64,000 bases of DNA from Pseudomonas triticicola (GTDB taxonomy: Bacteria > Pseudomonadota > Gammaproteobacteria > Pseudomonadales > Pseudomonadaceae), in assembly GCF_019145375.1 (NCBI RefSeq), contig NZ_JAHSTX010000001.1:4179501-4243500 (forward strand), read 5' to 3'. The translations under genes were made by a program, and so were the position numbers. Below, in pieces: positions 46,792-57,398 of this stretch (the first letter of the stretch is position 1; the number at the start of each line of letters is the position of its first letter). The notes below the pieces were generated by a model. It was not told where the DNA came from and did no database searches. It saw only the letters and a list, made by a program, of their open reading frames with translations.

Positions 46792-49700
46792 GATGCAACT
46801 CCTTCGGTTTCCGGCGCGGGTTTGTCCGCCGCCGGTTCAGCCTCGACGCGCTTGGGTGGCAGCGGCGCGAAGTAGCCCACCACCAGCAGCAATACGCCGA
46901 CACCGATAAACGAGACGATCCGGGCGAGGCCGCCACGGTTGCTCAGTTCGACAAAAATCAGTTTGGCCACCACCAGCGCAATCAGCGCCGCGCCGATCAG
47001 CCACACTTCGCGGCGATGACGCAGATGGCCGCCGATCATCAGCCCCAGCGCCATCAACGTCCAGACGATCGACAGGCCGGCCTGCACCAGCATCGACGCG
47101 AGCAGTTGATCAAGCTCGAACGGGATGCCGGCCCAGTGATGCGCCGCGCGGGTGACCAGCGCGGTGCAGAAGGCGAACAGCGAAACCCCGGCGATCAGTT
47201 GCGTGGCGTGGTCGGCATGATCCTGACGGATCGACAACTGCGCAACGGCGCTGCGCGACCAGACATAAACGCCGAACAGCGCAAACAGCAGCCCCAGCTC
47301 CAATGGGTTGAGCAGCGGCACGTAAGGCAACGGTTCGGCATTGCCATCGCTGACGCCATTGGCCAGCCAGAACCACGCCAGCATCAGCACCGCCAGCGGT
47401 GCCGCCGCATACAAGCGGTACTCGCGGGCAAACGCGGCCACCGGCCACGGCCACGTTCGGGGAGCAGCCATCAGCAACAGATAGAGGCTCGGCAGAATCG
47501 CCCAACCCAACCAGCGCCAGGCATTGTATTGCTCGGACAACAGCAGCAGGCCGTAACGCAACTCCAGCGCCAGCACGCCAATCAGCAGCCAGCAACCGAG
47601 CACATGGGCCACGCTCAATGCGCGCGCCGGCAACATGGACCCCAAGCGGCGCAGGCTGAAGAAGTGCACCACGAACAGCGCCGGCCACGCCAGCCAGCCG
47701 AAGTCGGCGGCCGGGTGGTAGCGCGAATGCCAAGCGCCGAGCAAAACCAGCGCCGCCGCCGGAATCAGTGAGGTGCAGAGCAACCCCAGCGCCGGCCATT
47801 TCAAGCGCAGTGACAAAATCGTCCACAGCGCCACACTGATCGCAGCGACCAGCAGCAACAATGTGCCTTGCAGGTTCGGCGAGGCGAAACGCAGGATTTC
47901 GCTGACCCACGCCAGCGTCCACCAACCGGCGCCCCAGACCAGCAGCACTTGCGACAAGCGCTGCAAACTCAAGGCATCAAAAGCCGTGGCATGGTTGCCC
48001 AATTGCAAGCGCCACGCACCGATCAGCGCGGCCAGCCCCAGCACCAGCGGTGTCCAGAAGCCGCCATGGGCCAATGGTTGCAATCCTTCGCTAGACAACG
48101 GCCCGAGCCATTCGGGGCCGGCGAGCAGAAACGCCGCGCCGCCGACCACCTGCAACAGCAGCCCGAAAACGAAACTCAGACGCTGTTGCAGGTACAGGCT
48201 CAGCCAGATGATCAGCAAACCGCTGGCCGCCCACACTGCACTCGCAGTTTGCCACGGCAGCACGAACAGCACCGCCAGATTGATCAGCACCAAGCCGGCC
48301 AGCAGCACCACCGACAAGCCGCGCAGCAGGCGCACATCGCCGCGCACCATCTCGTCCCGCGCCGCCAGCAGCATGCCGCCAATCAAGGCCAGACCGATCA
48401 AGGACGCACTGAGCAAACCGCTCCAGCCAGCGCTGAACACCGCCGCCGAATCTTCGCCTGCCGTTTGCAGGCGCAACAGAAATAACGCGCCGCCCAGCAA
48501 CTGCACGGCGAATGCGGTGAACAGGAATGTGCGTGATTGAATCCGCAAGCCGACAAACAACGTTGCCAAACCCGCCAAGGCCCAACTGATCGCCGTGCCC
48601 TGGATGAACAGGAACAACGGCGCCAGCAAATACAGGAACGTCAGGCCCAGACACGCCAGCACTGGCAGGCCTTGCCTTTCCCACGGCGATGTCTGCTCGG
48701 GCGTAGCCTTGCGCAGTTGGAAGAAACTGAACAGCAGCGCGGCGCCAAGCATCAGCGCGCCCAGCGGTGCGCCGTCGAGCAGGCTGCTCTCGCCGGGCTG
48801 CAACTGGCTGAGAAACGCCAGTGCCGAACCCAGTTGCAGCAGTAAGGCAAAGGCCCGGGCAAACGGTCGACGCTGACGCAACCCGAGCCAGAAAATTCCC
48901 GCGCCTTCCACGGCCCACGCCGCAGAAGTCCAGCGCGCATCCAGCCCCAGCGGAATCGCCAGGCTGGCGAAAATCACTCCCAGCGCCAGGCAGGTTTCGC
49001 CCAGCAGCATCGCGCGCCCGCCCATCAAAACTTTGGCCAGCGCCATATAGATCATGCCCAGCGCCAACGCACTGAACGCCGCCGCAAATTCGAGGTGCTG
49101 GACCAAGGCGAACTGCAAACCGAAGCCAATGATCGGCGGGCCGAACAGCATGGTGCCGTCGACGTAATCACCCTTGCGTGCAGACCATTGCAGCAGCGCC
49201 TCGCGATCAGCCTCCGCCGGGGCATCAGGCAGGTCGCGCAATTTGCGCCGGGCGAACAGCAGGCCGATGGCGAGGTACATGAGGAAAAACACAATCAGGA
49301 ACGGCTCGGTGCTCCACAGCAGTTCCGGCGTGTATGAACGCAGACCCCAGGCGAAACCGATACCGAAGGTGCCGACGAAGCCGATAAGGTTGAGCAGGCG
49401 CCAGGCCTTGAACCAGGCGATAGCAAGAATGCCGGCGTTGAGCAGAGCGAAATAGCTGAACAGTGCGACGTGATTGCCTTCGCCGGTAGAAGTGAGAATC
49501 GGCGCGGCGAAACCACCGAGTGCCGCCGCTGCCGCCAGCCCCAGCGCGTCCTGGGTAATTGCCAGAATGGCCGAGAACACCGTCACCGCGACCAGCAAAC
49601 CGAGTGCAGCGGACGGATCAAGCAACGGATGCAGACGCATCGCCGCAAACACCGTCAGGTACAACACCGCGATCCCGGTGCCTTGCAGCATCAATGCATA

Positions 49701-50369
49701 GTTGCTGTTGCGTCGGCGCAACCACCAGCCCAGCGCAAGCAGAGCCAACGCCGCTGCCGCGACGCCGGCGTACCGCAACTCGATCGGCACCACCATGCCT
49801 TCGGTGGCGTAACGCAGTAAAAATGCCAGACCGAAAAACAGCAGCACCACACCGACGCGCAGCACTGTATTGCCGCCAAACAGCCAGTTGCGCGCAGCGC
49901 TGATGCCGCGTTCGATCAGGTTCGGGCCACGGGGGTGGGCAGGTTGTTGTGGCGGTGCAGCAGGAGCCGGTTCGGCGCGCCAGACATCGGCGGGCAGCGG
50001 CTGGCTGGTTTCGCGGACGACGGCGGAAATCGGTTCGAGTTCGGGAGGCAGTTCCCAGATCAGTTCAGGGGTCAGGGCAGCCTGCTCAGCCATGTCGACA
50101 GGTTCGGCGACTGGCTCGGTTTCAGGTGACGGCGCAGGCGCATGCGAGGGCGAACCCTCCAGCACAAACAGCCGCTGAGCCACGCCTTGCAAGGCTTCGC
50201 GCACCTGCTCGAGTTGACGCTGTTGCTCCGCCGCCTGCGAGCCAAGGCGCGCAATGCGCAGCGCCTGGCCGATGACCAGCCCCAGCAGCGCACCCAACAG
50301 CGCGCCACTGAACGACTCGTCGAGCAGTCCACCGAGCACCAGCCCGATCAACATGAACATCCATTGCAT
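46788..50369 (-). CDS. DUF2339 large polytopic membrane protein
   Basis: The 1193-residue product starts with a hydrophobic hairpin (MFMLIGLVLGGLLDESFSGALLGALLGLVIG), a short coiled-coil (AEQQRQLEQVREALQGVAQRLF), a Pro/Ala-rich linker (about 75-145), and then some two dozen or more membrane spans to near the C terminus. The entry motif ARNWLFGGNTVLRVGVVLLFFGLAFLLRYA is the DUF2339 signature. It has no recognised catalytic motif. Its stop overlaps the DUF3999 start, so the pair is translationally coupled. Proteins of this class have been suggested to be transporters or scaffold proteins; nothing firm is known. Confidence 0.9.
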   Translation of the reverse strand: MQWMFMLIGLVLGGLLDESFSGALLGALLGLVIGQALRIARLGSQAAEQQRQLEQVREALQGVAQRLFVLEGSPSHAPAPSPETEPVAEPVDMAEQAALTPELIWELPPELEPISAVVRETSQPLPADVWRAEPAPAAPPQQPAHPRGPNLIERGISAARNWLFGGNTVLRVGVVLLFFGLAFLLRYATEGMVVPIELRYAGVAAAALALLALGWWLRRRNSNYALMLQGTGIAVLYLTVFAAMRLHPLLDPSAALGLLVAVTVFSAILAITQDALGLAAAAALGGFAAPILTSTGEGNHVALFSYFALLNAGILAIAWFKAWRLLNLIGFVGTFGIGFAWGLRSYTPELLWSTEPFLIVFFLMYLAIGLLFARRKLRDLPDAPAEADREALLQWSARKGDYVDGTMLFGPPIIGFGLQFALVQHLEFAAAFSALALGMIYMALAKVLMGGRAMLLGETCLALGVIFASLAIPLGLDARWTSAAWAVEGAGIFWLGLRQRRPFARAFALLLQLGSALAFLSQLQPGESSLLDGAPLGALMLGAALLFSFFQLRKATPEQTSPWERQGLPVLACLGLTFLYLLAPLFLFIQGTAISWALAGLATLFVGLRIQSRTFLFTAFAVQLLGGALFLLRLQTAGEDSAAVFSAGWSGLLSASLIGLALIGGMLLAARDEMVRGDVRLLRGLSVVLLAGLVLINLAVLFVLPWQTASAVWAASGLLIIWLSLYLQQRLSFVFGLLLQVVGGAAFLLAGPEWLGPLSSEGLQPLAHGGFWTPLVLGLAALIGAWRLQLGNHATAFDALSLQRLSQVLLVWGAGWWTLAWVSEILRFASPNLQGTLLLLVAAISVALWTILSLRLKWPALGLLCTSLIPAAALVLLGAWHSRYHPAADFGWLAWPALFVVHFFSLRRLGSMLPARALSVAHVLGCWLLIGVLALELRYGLLLLSEQYNAWRWLGWAILPSLYLLLMAAPRTWPWPVAAFAREYRLYAAAPLAVLMLAWFWLANGVSDGNAEPLPYVPLLNPLELGLLFALFGVYVWSRSAVAQLSIRQDHADHATQLIAGVSLFAFCTALVTRAAHHWAGIPFELDQLLASMLVQAGLSIVWTLMALGLMIGGHLRHRREVWLIGAALIALVVAKLIFVELSNRGGLARIVSFIGVGVLLLVVGYFAPLPPKRVEAEPAADKPAPETEGVAS

Positions 50370-50437
50370 GGTCGATATCCCTAAGCAGCCCCGGGGCGGG
50401 GCGAGTCCGGCGATGGCTTCAGTCTAGGCAGAAACCG

Positions 50438-50526
50438 TGTGGGAGCGAGCCTGCTCGCGAAGGCGGATTGTCAGCCAACATTTCTGTTTAAGTCGACGAT
50501 CGCTTCGCGAGCAGGCTCGCTCCCAC
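50438..50526. repeat. Family A REP pair, copy 9
   Basis: Opposed TGTGGGAGCGAGCCTGCTCG arms lie between glgP (end at 50621) and the DUF2339 gene. Confidence 0.9.
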
Positions 50527-50620
50527 AGGGTAAGGCCGTGATTGATGCCTTTTAACCGGCGCTCAGTATATCGATCCGGCCCAACAAACGTTGGGCCTTG
50601 AGCAGATTTGTCGGGGAAAG

Positions 50621-53074
50621 TTACTCCAGCGCTTTCCAGATATCCGTGGCGTACTCGCGAATCGTCCGGTCGGAAGAGAACCAGCCCATCCGCGAGGTGT
50701 TGAGCACCGCCGAACGCCACCAGTTCTGCGAGTCATGCCAGTGCGCATCGACACGCTTCTGCGCTTCCCAATAGGAGTCGAAATCGGCGCAGACCAGGAA
50801 GCGGTCATAGTCGATCAGCGAGTCGATCAGGCCGGTGTAACGAGAGGTATCGTCCGGCGAGAACACACCGCTGCGAATCGCTTGCAGCACATCGTTCAAA
50901 CGATGGGAGGCGGCGATGTCGGGTACGGCGCTGAACTCGTGGTTCTGCTTGCGCGCCTCAACCTGTTGCGCACTGAGACCGAAGATGAACATGTGCTCGG
51001 CACCGATGCGCTCGCACATTTCCACGTTGGCACCGTCGAGGGTGCCGATGGTCAGCGCGCCGTTGAGGCCGAACTTCATGTTACTGGTGCCCGACGCCTC
51101 GAAACCGGCGGTGGAAATCTGCTCGGACAAGTCCGCCGCCGGGATGATGCTCTCGGCCAGGCTGACGTTGTAATTGGGCAGGAACACCACCTTCAGCAGG
51201 CCGCGCACGGTCGGGTCGTTGTTCACCACCCGAGCGATGTCGTTGGTCAGCTTGATGATCAGCTTGGCCTGGTGATAACTCGCCGCCGCTTTACCGGCGA
51301 AGATCTTCACCCGTGGCACCCAGTCGACTTCCGGCTCGGCACGAATCGCCTGGTACAGCGCCACGGTATGCATCAGATTGAGCAACTGACGCTTGTATTC
51401 GTGAATACGTTTGACCTGCACGTCGAACATCGCTGCCGGGTTGACCGCGATCCCGAGGCGCTCGTGAATCAGATAGGCCAGCGCCTTCTTGCTGTGCAAA
51501 CGCTGATCGGCGAAGGCTTTGCGGAACGCGGTTTTCTCGGCGAACGGCTCGAGTTCGAGCAGGCGCTCTTCAGGATGATCAAGCAGGTCCGGGCCGAGGG
51601 CATCGACCAGCATCGAAGTCAGTTCCGGGTTGGCCTGATACAGCCAGCGGCGGAAGGTGATGCCGTTGGTTTTGTTGTTGATCCGCTCCGGGTAGAGCTT
51701 GTGCAGTTCGGCGAATACGGTTTTGCGCATCAGTTGCGTATGCAGACCGGACACGCCGTTGACGCTGTGCGAGCCGAGGAACGCGAGGTTGCCCATGCGC
51801 ACCCGGCGGCCGTTGTCTTCTTCGATCAGCGACACCGCGCGCAACACGTCGAAGTCATGAATGCCCTTGGCCCGCAACGAATCGATGTGCTGCGCGTTGA
51901 TCAGATAAATGATCTGCATGTGCCGTGGCAGCATGCGTTCCATCAGCCCGACCGGCCAGGTTTCCAGCGCTTCCGGCAGCAGCGTGTGGTTGGTGTACGA
52001 CAGAGTGTCGACGGTTACTTGCCATGCTGCGTCCCACGCGACGTCGTAGACGTCGACCAGTTGGCGCATCAGTTCTGCCACGGCGATTGACGGGTGAGTG
52101 TCGTTGAGCTGGATCGCCGCGTGATCACCCAGGGTCAGCACCGAGGTGTGCATGTTGCGATGACGGCGCAGCAGATCCTGCAGCGAAGCGGCGACGAAGA
52201 AGTATTCCTGACGCAGGCGCAGTTCTTGCCCGGCTTCGGTGCTGTCGGCCGGATAAAGGACGCGGGAGATACTTTCGGCGCGAGCCACTTCCGCCACGGC
52301 GCCCAGGTGGTCACCGGCGTTGAAGCGTTCCAGGTGCAGATCTTCCATGGCGCGGGCACGCCACAGACGCAGAGTGTTGACACTCGCCCCGCGCCAGCCG
52401 ACCACTGGCGTGTCATAGGCAATTGCGCGCACGGTTTCCGCCGGCGACCAGACCTGACGAGTCTTGCCGGAGGCATCGGTGACGGTTTCGACGCTGCCGC
52501 CGAAGCCGATCGGGTACGCCACTTCCGGCCGTTCGAATTCCCAAGGGTTGCCGAAATCCAGCCAGTGTTCGGTCTGCTCCTGTTGCCAGCCATCGACGAT
52601 CGCCTGACGGAACAAGCCGTGTTCATAACGAATGCCATAGCCATGGCCGGCGATGCCAAGGGTCGACATGCTTTCCATGAAGCACGCCGCGAGACGACCG
52701 AGGCCGCCGTTGCCCAGAGCCGCATCGGGCTCCAGCAGACGAATGCGTTCCAGATCGACGCCCAATTCGGTCAACGCTTCACGGGCGACGTCGAGCAGGC
52801 CGAGGTTGCTCAGGCTGTCGTAGAGCAAACGGCCGATGAGAAATTCCAGCGAGAGGTAATACACCCGCTTCTGGCCTTTGCGATAGATCTGTCGGGTGTG
52901 GTCCATCCAGTGTTCGACCATGTGATCACGCGCAGCCAGGGCGATGGCTTCGAACCAGTCATGGTCGAAGGCGTGATCGGGGTCTTTGCCCACGGCGTAG
53001 GTGAGTTTGGTCAGGACGGCGTCGCGGAATGCGGCCACCTCTGCTTCGCGAACTAGTGGTTCTTGAGTCATCAA
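50621..53074 (-). CDS. glgP: Glycogen/maltodextrin phosphorylase
   Basis: GlgP releases glucose 1-phosphate from alpha-1,4-glucans using pyridoxal phosphate. The 817-residue product has the phosphorylase signature EASGTSNMKFGLNGALTIGT with the PLP lysine at Lys667, the glycine loop NGGLGRLAACFMESM, the active-site loop of the GT35 family (HNDTHPS-like IQLNDTHPSIAVAELMR) and a closing DRTIREYATDIWKAL. No other glycogen gene is nearby, so it probably stands alone as a transcript. Orientation is away from the Cys-cluster gene. Confidence 0.97.
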   Translation of the reverse strand: MMTQEPLVREAEVAAFRDAVLTKLTYAVGKDPDHAFDHDWFEAIALAARDHMVEHWMDHTRQIYRKGQKRVYYLSLEFLIGRLLYDSLSNLGLLDVAREALTELGVDLERIRLLEPDAALGNGGLGRLAACFMESMSTLGIAGHGYGIRYEHGLFRQAIVDGWQQEQTEHWLDFGNPWEFERPEVAYPIGFGGSVETVTDASGKTRQVWSPAETVRAIAYDTPVVGWRGASVNTLRLWRARAMEDLHLERFNAGDHLGAVAEVARAESISRVLYPADSTEAGQELRLRQEYFFVAASLQDLLRRHRNMHTSVLTLGDHAAIQLNDTHPSIAVAELMRQLVDVYDVAWDAAWQVTVDTLSYTNHTLLPEALETWPVGLMERMLPRHMQIIYLINAQHIDSLRAKGIHDFDVLRAVSLIEEDNGRRVRMGNLAFLGSHSVNGVSGLHTQLMRKTVFAELHKLYPERINNKTNGITFRRWLYQANPELTSMLVDALGPDLLDHPEERLLELEPFAEKTAFRKAFADQRLHSKKALAYLIHERLGIAVNPAAMFDVQVKRIHEYKRQLLNLMHTVALYQAIRAEPEVDWVPRVKIFAGKAAASYHQAKLIIKLTNDIARVVNNDPTVRGLLKVVFLPNYNVSLAESIIPAADLSEQISTAGFEASGTSNMKFGLNGALTIGTLDGANVEMCERIGAEHMFIFGLSAQQVEARKQNHEFSAVPDIAASHRLNDVLQAIRSGVFSPDDTSRYTGLIDSLIDYDRFLVCADFDSYWEAQKRVDAHWHDSQNWWRSAVLNTSRMGWFSSDRTIREYATDIWKALE

Positions 53075-53330
53075 CAGGACCTCGAGCGAGCGGGAATTTT
53101 CTGAGCCTAGACGGTCTGACCGGCGCTAACGGCTCTGGTTCGGCAGTATTTGCGCGGACTGTGCGCCAGTGCGACATAACCCTGGCGGATGAGCCAATGA
53201 ATGCAGGGGCCGTGCCGTCCTGTCGGGCAAAATGCGGCCGCTGCGAAAATATCCGGCGAAAGGTTGTTCAAAATTCCACCGCTCCCGGTATGATCGCGCG
53301 CCCTGATGCATACACGCCTGGTAACTCCCG

Positions 53331-53768
53331 ATGATGAAGCCCAACCTGATCGCCGCCGCCGAGATTGATCGTCTCGATACGTGGGCCAAATATTCGGCAC
53401 CGATGTGCGGCTCGTGCATGTCCAGCTGCTGCACGCTGCCGGTCGAAGTGAAGATCAAGGATCTGGTGCGCATCGGCGTGGTCGACGAGTTCGAACTGGG
53501 CGATCCGCCAAAGAACATCGCCAAGCGCCTGCAAAAGGAAGGTCTGGTCGAGCGCTTCAATCAAAAGTCGGGAATCTTCACCCTGCAGCGCATGAGCAAC
53601 AACGACTGCTATTACCTGGATCGTAAAACCCGCTTGTGCACCATTTATGACAAGCGCCCGGACACTTGCCGCAACCACCCGAAGATCGGCCCGCGGCCGG
53701 GGTATTGCGCTTATAAGCCGAAAGAAGTCGAGCGGGTGCAGAATTTCCGGGCCATCGACAAATTTTGA
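53331..53768 (+). CDS. YkgJ-family cysteine-cluster protein
   Basis: The 145-residue product carries CGSCMSSCC (Cys26, 29, 33, 34) and later Cys in NDCYYLD, RLCTIYDKRPDTCRNHP and GYCAYK. This is the CxxCxxxCC... pattern of the YkgJ family, thought to bind zinc or an iron-sulfur cluster. The RPxxCRxHP motif is typical. Its role is unknown. A second ATG one codon downstream is equally possible. It is divergent from glgP and is followed by a REP pair and a terminator. Confidence 0.92.
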   Translation: MMKPNLIAAAEIDRLDTWAKYSAPMCGSCMSSCCTLPVEVKIKDLVRIGVVDEFELGDPPKNIAKRLQKEGLVERFNQKSGIFTLQRMSNNDCYYLDRKTRLCTIYDKRPDTCRNHPKIGPRPGYCAYKPKEVERVQNFRAIDKF

Positions 53769-53802
53769 TCGCTGGTGAGGTTTTCGGCGGCTGATCGGCC
53801 GC

Positions 53803-53895
53803 TTTCGCGAGCAGGCTCGCTCCCACAATAGAGATCAGTGAACACAGATTTTGTGTGCACCCTAAATCCCCTGTGGGAGCGAGCCTGCTCGCGAA
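53803..53895. repeat. Family A REP pair, copy 10
   Basis: TTCGCGAGCAGGCTCGCTCC and its inverse are separated by about 52 bases. They lie between the converging YkgJ and typA genes. Confidence 0.88.
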
Positions 53896-53933
53896 AGGGC
53901 CAGTGCAAACACTGCATAAACCCCAGACAAACA

Positions 53934-53967
53934 AAAACGCCCCCGGTCTCGCGACCGGGGGCGTTTT
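53934..53967. terminator. Two-way Rho-independent terminator at the end of typA
   Basis: AAAACGCCCCCGGTC pairs perfectly with GACCGGGGGCGTTTT around a TCGC tetraloop. A and T runs flank both sides, so it serves typA on - and the YkgJ gene on +. Confidence 0.92.
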
Positions 53968-53983
53968 CTATTCCAGGGCTGGA

Positions 53984-55804
53984 TTACGCCTTGGCTTTCT
54001 TCGCAGCGCGGGTACGCTCGCTTTCGTCGAGGATCTTCTTGCGAAGACGGATCGACTTAGGCGTAACTTCGCACAGCTCGTCTTCCTGGATGTATTCCAG
54101 AGCCTGTTCCAGGGTGAAGCGAACAGGTGGGACCAGAGCGATGGTTTCGTCTTTACCCGAAGCACGCATGTTGTCGAGCTTCTTGCCTTTGGTTGGGTTG
54201 ACACCCAGGTCGTTGTCGCGGCTGTTCTGACCAACGATCTGACCGTTGTAGATCTCCTGGCCGTGTTCTACGAACAGCTTGCCACGAGCCTGCAGGGTTT
54301 CCAGCGAGTAGGTCAGAGCCTTGCCGGTTTCAACCGAAACCAGAACGCCGTTCTGACGGCCGGACATGTGGCCCGACTTCACTGGAGCGTAACGGTCGAA
54401 GATCGAGGTCAGGATGCCAGCACCGTTGGTCAGGGTCAGGAACTGGTTACGGAAACCGATCAGACCGCGAGCAGGGATGTTGTATTCCAGACGAACACGG
54501 CCCTTGCCATCCGGCACCATGTTGCTCAGGTCGCCCTTACGCAGACCCATCTCTTCCATGACCTTGCCCTGCGATTCTTCAGGGATGTCGATGGTGACGT
54601 TTTCGAACGGTTCCTGCTTCACGCCGTCAACTTCACGGATGATCACTTCAGGACGGCCCAGGGCCAGCTCGAAACCTTCGCGACGCATGGTTTCGATCAG
54701 TACCGAGAGGTGCAGCTCACCACGGCCGGAAACCTTGAACTTGTCAGCCGAGTCGCCTTCTTCAACGCGCAGTGCAACGTTGTACAGCAGCTCTTTGTCC
54801 AGACGATCCTTGATGTTACGGGAGGTCACGAACTTGCCTTCTTTACCGCAGAATGGCGAGTCGTTTACCTGGAAGGTCATGGAAACGGTTGGCTCGTCAA
54901 CGGTCAGCGGCTTCATCGCCTCGACGGTGTTGATGTCGCACAGAGTGTCGGAGATGAACAGCTCGTCGAAGCCGCTGATGCAGACGATGTCGCCGGCAGC
55001 TGCTTCGTCAACGTCGATGCGGTGCAGACCGTGGTGACCCATCAGCTTCAGGATACGACCGTTGCGACGCTTGCCGTCGGCGCTGATAGCGACAACCGGG
55101 GTGTTCGGCTTGACGCGACCGCGAGCGATACGGCCAACACCGATAACACCCAGGAAGCTGTTGTAGTCCAGAGCGGAGATCTGCATCTGGAACGGACCGT
55201 CACGGTCAACGGCCGGAGGCGGAACGTGGTCGACTACCGCCTGGTACAGCGGAGTCATGTCTTCCGCCATGGCGGTGTGGTCCAGACCGGCAATACCGTT
55301 CAGGGCCGAAGCGTAAACAACCTGGAAGTCCAGTTGTTCTTCGGTAGCACCGAGGTTGTCGAACAGGTCGAAGATCTGATCCAGAACCCAGTCCGGACGC
55401 GCGCCTGGACGGTCAACCTTGTTGATCACCACGATTGGACGCAGGCCGGCTTCGAAAGCCTTCTTGGTCACGAAACGGGTTTGCGGCATAGGGCCGTCTT
55501 GAGCGTCAACCAGCAGCAGAACGGAGTCGACCATCGACATTACGCGTTCAACTTCGCCGCCGAAGTCGGCGTGGCCCGGGGTGTCCACGATGTTGATGTG
55601 GTAGCCGTTCCAGTTGATGGCGGTGTTCTTCGCCAGAATGGTAATACCGCGCTCTTTTTCCTGGTCGTTGGAGTCCATCACGCGCTCGTCGTTGAGCTCG
55701 TTGCGCTCCAGGGTGCCGGATTGACGCAGGAGTTTGTCTACCAGGGTGGTTTTACCGTGGTCAACGTGGGCAATGATGGCGATGTTGCGTAGATTTTCGA
55801 TCAC
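53984..55804 (-). CDS. typA: Ribosome-associated translational GTPase TypA (BipA)
   Basis: TypA/BipA is an EF-G-like GTPase that binds ribosomes and helps 50S assembly, low-temperature growth and stress adaptation. The 606-residue product starts at GTG 55804 ([21 protein letters not shown]), matching the known start in P. aeruginosa; GAG lies 8 bases upstream. P-loop AHVDHGKT is at 12-19; [12 protein letters not shown] is G3 and NKVDRPGA is G4. Domain III/V and the C-terminal domain ([27 protein letters not shown]) are complete. An upstream ATG at 55846 would add 14 residues not found in the family. Confidence 0.97.
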   Translation of the reverse strand: MIENLRNIAIIAHVDHGKTTLVDKLLRQSGTLERNELNDERVMDSNDQEKERGITILAKNTAINWNGYHINIVDTPGHADFGGEVERVMSMVDSVLLLVDAQDGPMPQTRFVTKKAFEAGLRPIVVINKVDRPGARPDWVLDQIFDLFDNLGATEEQLDFQVVYASALNGIAGLDHTAMAEDMTPLYQAVVDHVPPPAVDRDGPFQMQISALDYNSFLGVIGVGRIARGRVKPNTPVVAISADGKRRNGRILKLMGHHGLHRIDVDEAAAGDIVCISGFDELFISDTLCDINTVEAMKPLTVDEPTVSMTFQVNDSPFCGKEGKFVTSRNIKDRLDKELLYNVALRVEEGDSADKFKVSGRGELHLSVLIETMRREGFELALGRPEVIIREVDGVKQEPFENVTIDIPEESQGKVMEEMGLRKGDLSNMVPDGKGRVRLEYNIPARGLIGFRNQFLTLTNGAGILTSIFDRYAPVKSGHMSGRQNGVLVSVETGKALTYSLETLQARGKLFVEHGQEIYNGQIVGQNSRDNDLGVNPTKGKKLDNMRASGKDETIALVPPVRFTLEQALEYIQEDELCEVTPKSIRLRKKILDESERTRAAKKAKA

Positions 55805-55943
55805 TTGTGTATCTCGATCAGAGGATTCGGTTTGCTGACAAGTCATGGCAGCGATTAGCAGTAGTGTCCGGCATGGCCGTTACAGCTTGACGGCGGTGTC
55901 GGGGGGCCGGTGACGCAGGCCACAGGCAAACAGCCCCGGGCAC

Positions 55944-57398
55944 TTAGCTCGGTCGATAAACGCGCACATTGGCATGCCCCTCACTGAGCAAATGGTGGGC
56001 ATGCAGGCGACTCATCACGCCTTTGTCGCAATACAGCAGGTACTGGCGAGTAGGGTCCAGTTCCTTGAAACGTGCGTTCACTGCATAGAACGGCATCGTC
56101 TGTACCTCTATGCCGGCGAGTTCCAGCGGGTCATCCTCGGCGGCATCCGGGTGGCGGATGTCGATGACGATCTGACCGGCCAGCGCTTCGCTGACTTCTT
56201 CAATCTGCAAATCCTGGCCCAATTCGTCGATCACCCGATCGATCGGCACCAGTTTGGCGTTGGCGAGCGCACGCTCGAGTACCGCCATGTCGAATTCTTT
56301 CTCTTCGTGCTCAACCCGGCCCCGCTTGGCGGCGGTCTTGGGGTTGACCGAAATCACGCCGCAGTATTCCGGCATGTGCCGGGCGAAATCGGCGGTGCCG
56401 ATCTCGTTGGCGGTGTCGATGATGTCCTGCTTGTGCGCGACGATCAGCGGCCGCAGCACCAGCTTGTCGGTCACGCAGTCGATCACCGACAGGTTCGGCA
56501 GCGTCTGGCTCGACACCTGGGAGATCGCTTCACCGGTCACCAGTGCATCGATGTGCAGGCGTTCGGCGATCTCGGACGAGGCGCGCAACATCATACGCTT
56601 CAAAACCACGCCCATATGACTGTTATCGACTTTGCCGAGAATTTCGCCCAGCACTTCCTCGAACGGCACACTGACAAATAGCACGCGTTGCGAGCTGCCG
56701 TACTTCTTCCAGATGAAGTGCGCGACTTCCATCACGCCCAATTCGTGGGCACGCCCGCCGAGATTGAAGAAGCAGAAGTGCGCCATCAGGCCGCGACGCA
56801 TGATCTGATAAGCCGCCACGGTCGAATCGAAGCCGCCGGACATCAATACCAGCGTTTGCTCCAACGCGCCGAGCGGATAGCCGCCGATGCCGTTGTGCTG
56901 GCTGTGAATCACGAACAACCGTTTGTCGCGAACTTCGATACGGACTTCGATTTGCGGCGCTTTAAGGTCGATTCCGGCCGCACCGCACTCGCGACGCAGC
57001 TTGCTGCCAACGTATTTTTCCACGTCCATCGAGCTGAACGCATGCTTGCCTGCGCGCTTGCAGCGGACCGAGAAAATCTTCCCGGCCAGCGCATCGCCGT
57101 AGTGCTGTTTGCACTTCTCGGTGATGTCGTCGAAGTCGCCCAGCGGGTACTCGTCGATCTGCAGAAAGTGCGCGATACCCGGCATGCAGGTCAGGCGCTC
57201 GCCCATCTCTTTCAAGGCTTTGGGGTCGGTAACGCGGGTTTCCAGCTCGAGATTGTCCCACACGCCGTTCACCACCACGGCCGGGTCCAGGTCACGGAGC
57301 ACGGTGCGGATGTTCTTGGCCAACTGGCGGATGAATTTCGTCCGGACAGGTCGGCTTTTGATGGTGATCTCGGGGAAGACTTTTACGATAAGTTTCAT
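55944..57398 (-). CDS. thiI: tRNA 4-thiouridine synthetase ThiI with rhodanese domain
   Basis: ThiI makes 4-thiouridine at position 8 of tRNA and can supply sulfur for the thiazole of thiamine. The 484-residue product starts [19 protein letters not shown] at ATG 57398. It has a ferredoxin-like and THUMP region (to about 165), the PP-loop LMSGGFDST (185-193), the paired cysteine Cys346 (PEYCGVIS) and a C-terminal rhodanese domain with persulfide Cys457 ([14 protein letters not shown]). All these are needed for full activity and are present. It is divergent from glnA. Confidence 0.97.
   Translation of the reverse strand: MKLIVKVFPEITIKSRPVRTKFIRQLAKNIRTVLRDLDPAVVVNGVWDNLELETRVTDPKALKEMGERLTCMPGIAHFLQIDEYPLGDFDDITEKCKQHYGDALAGKIFSVRCKRAGKHAFSSMDVEKYVGSKLRRECGAAGIDLKAPQIEVRIEVRDKRLFVIHSQHNGIGGYPLGALEQTLVLMSGGFDSTVAAYQIMRRGLMAHFCFFNLGGRAHELGVMEVAHFIWKKYGSSQRVLFVSVPFEEVLGEILGKVDNSHMGVVLKRMMLRASSEIAERLHIDALVTGEAISQVSSQTLPNLSVIDCVTDKLVLRPLIVAHKQDIIDTANEIGTADFARHMPEYCGVISVNPKTAAKRGRVEHEEKEFDMAVLERALANAKLVPIDRVIDELGQDLQIEEVSEALAGQIVIDIRHPDAAEDDPLELAGIEVQTMPFYAVNARFKELDPTRQYLLYCDKGVMSRLHAHHLLSEGHANVRVYRPS

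Noticed and set aside
53855..55792. An open frame of 645 codons on + opposite typA
   Set aside because: It mirrors the conserved TypA gene; strong third-position GC keeps the antisense frame open. It shows no signal, motif or ribosome site.
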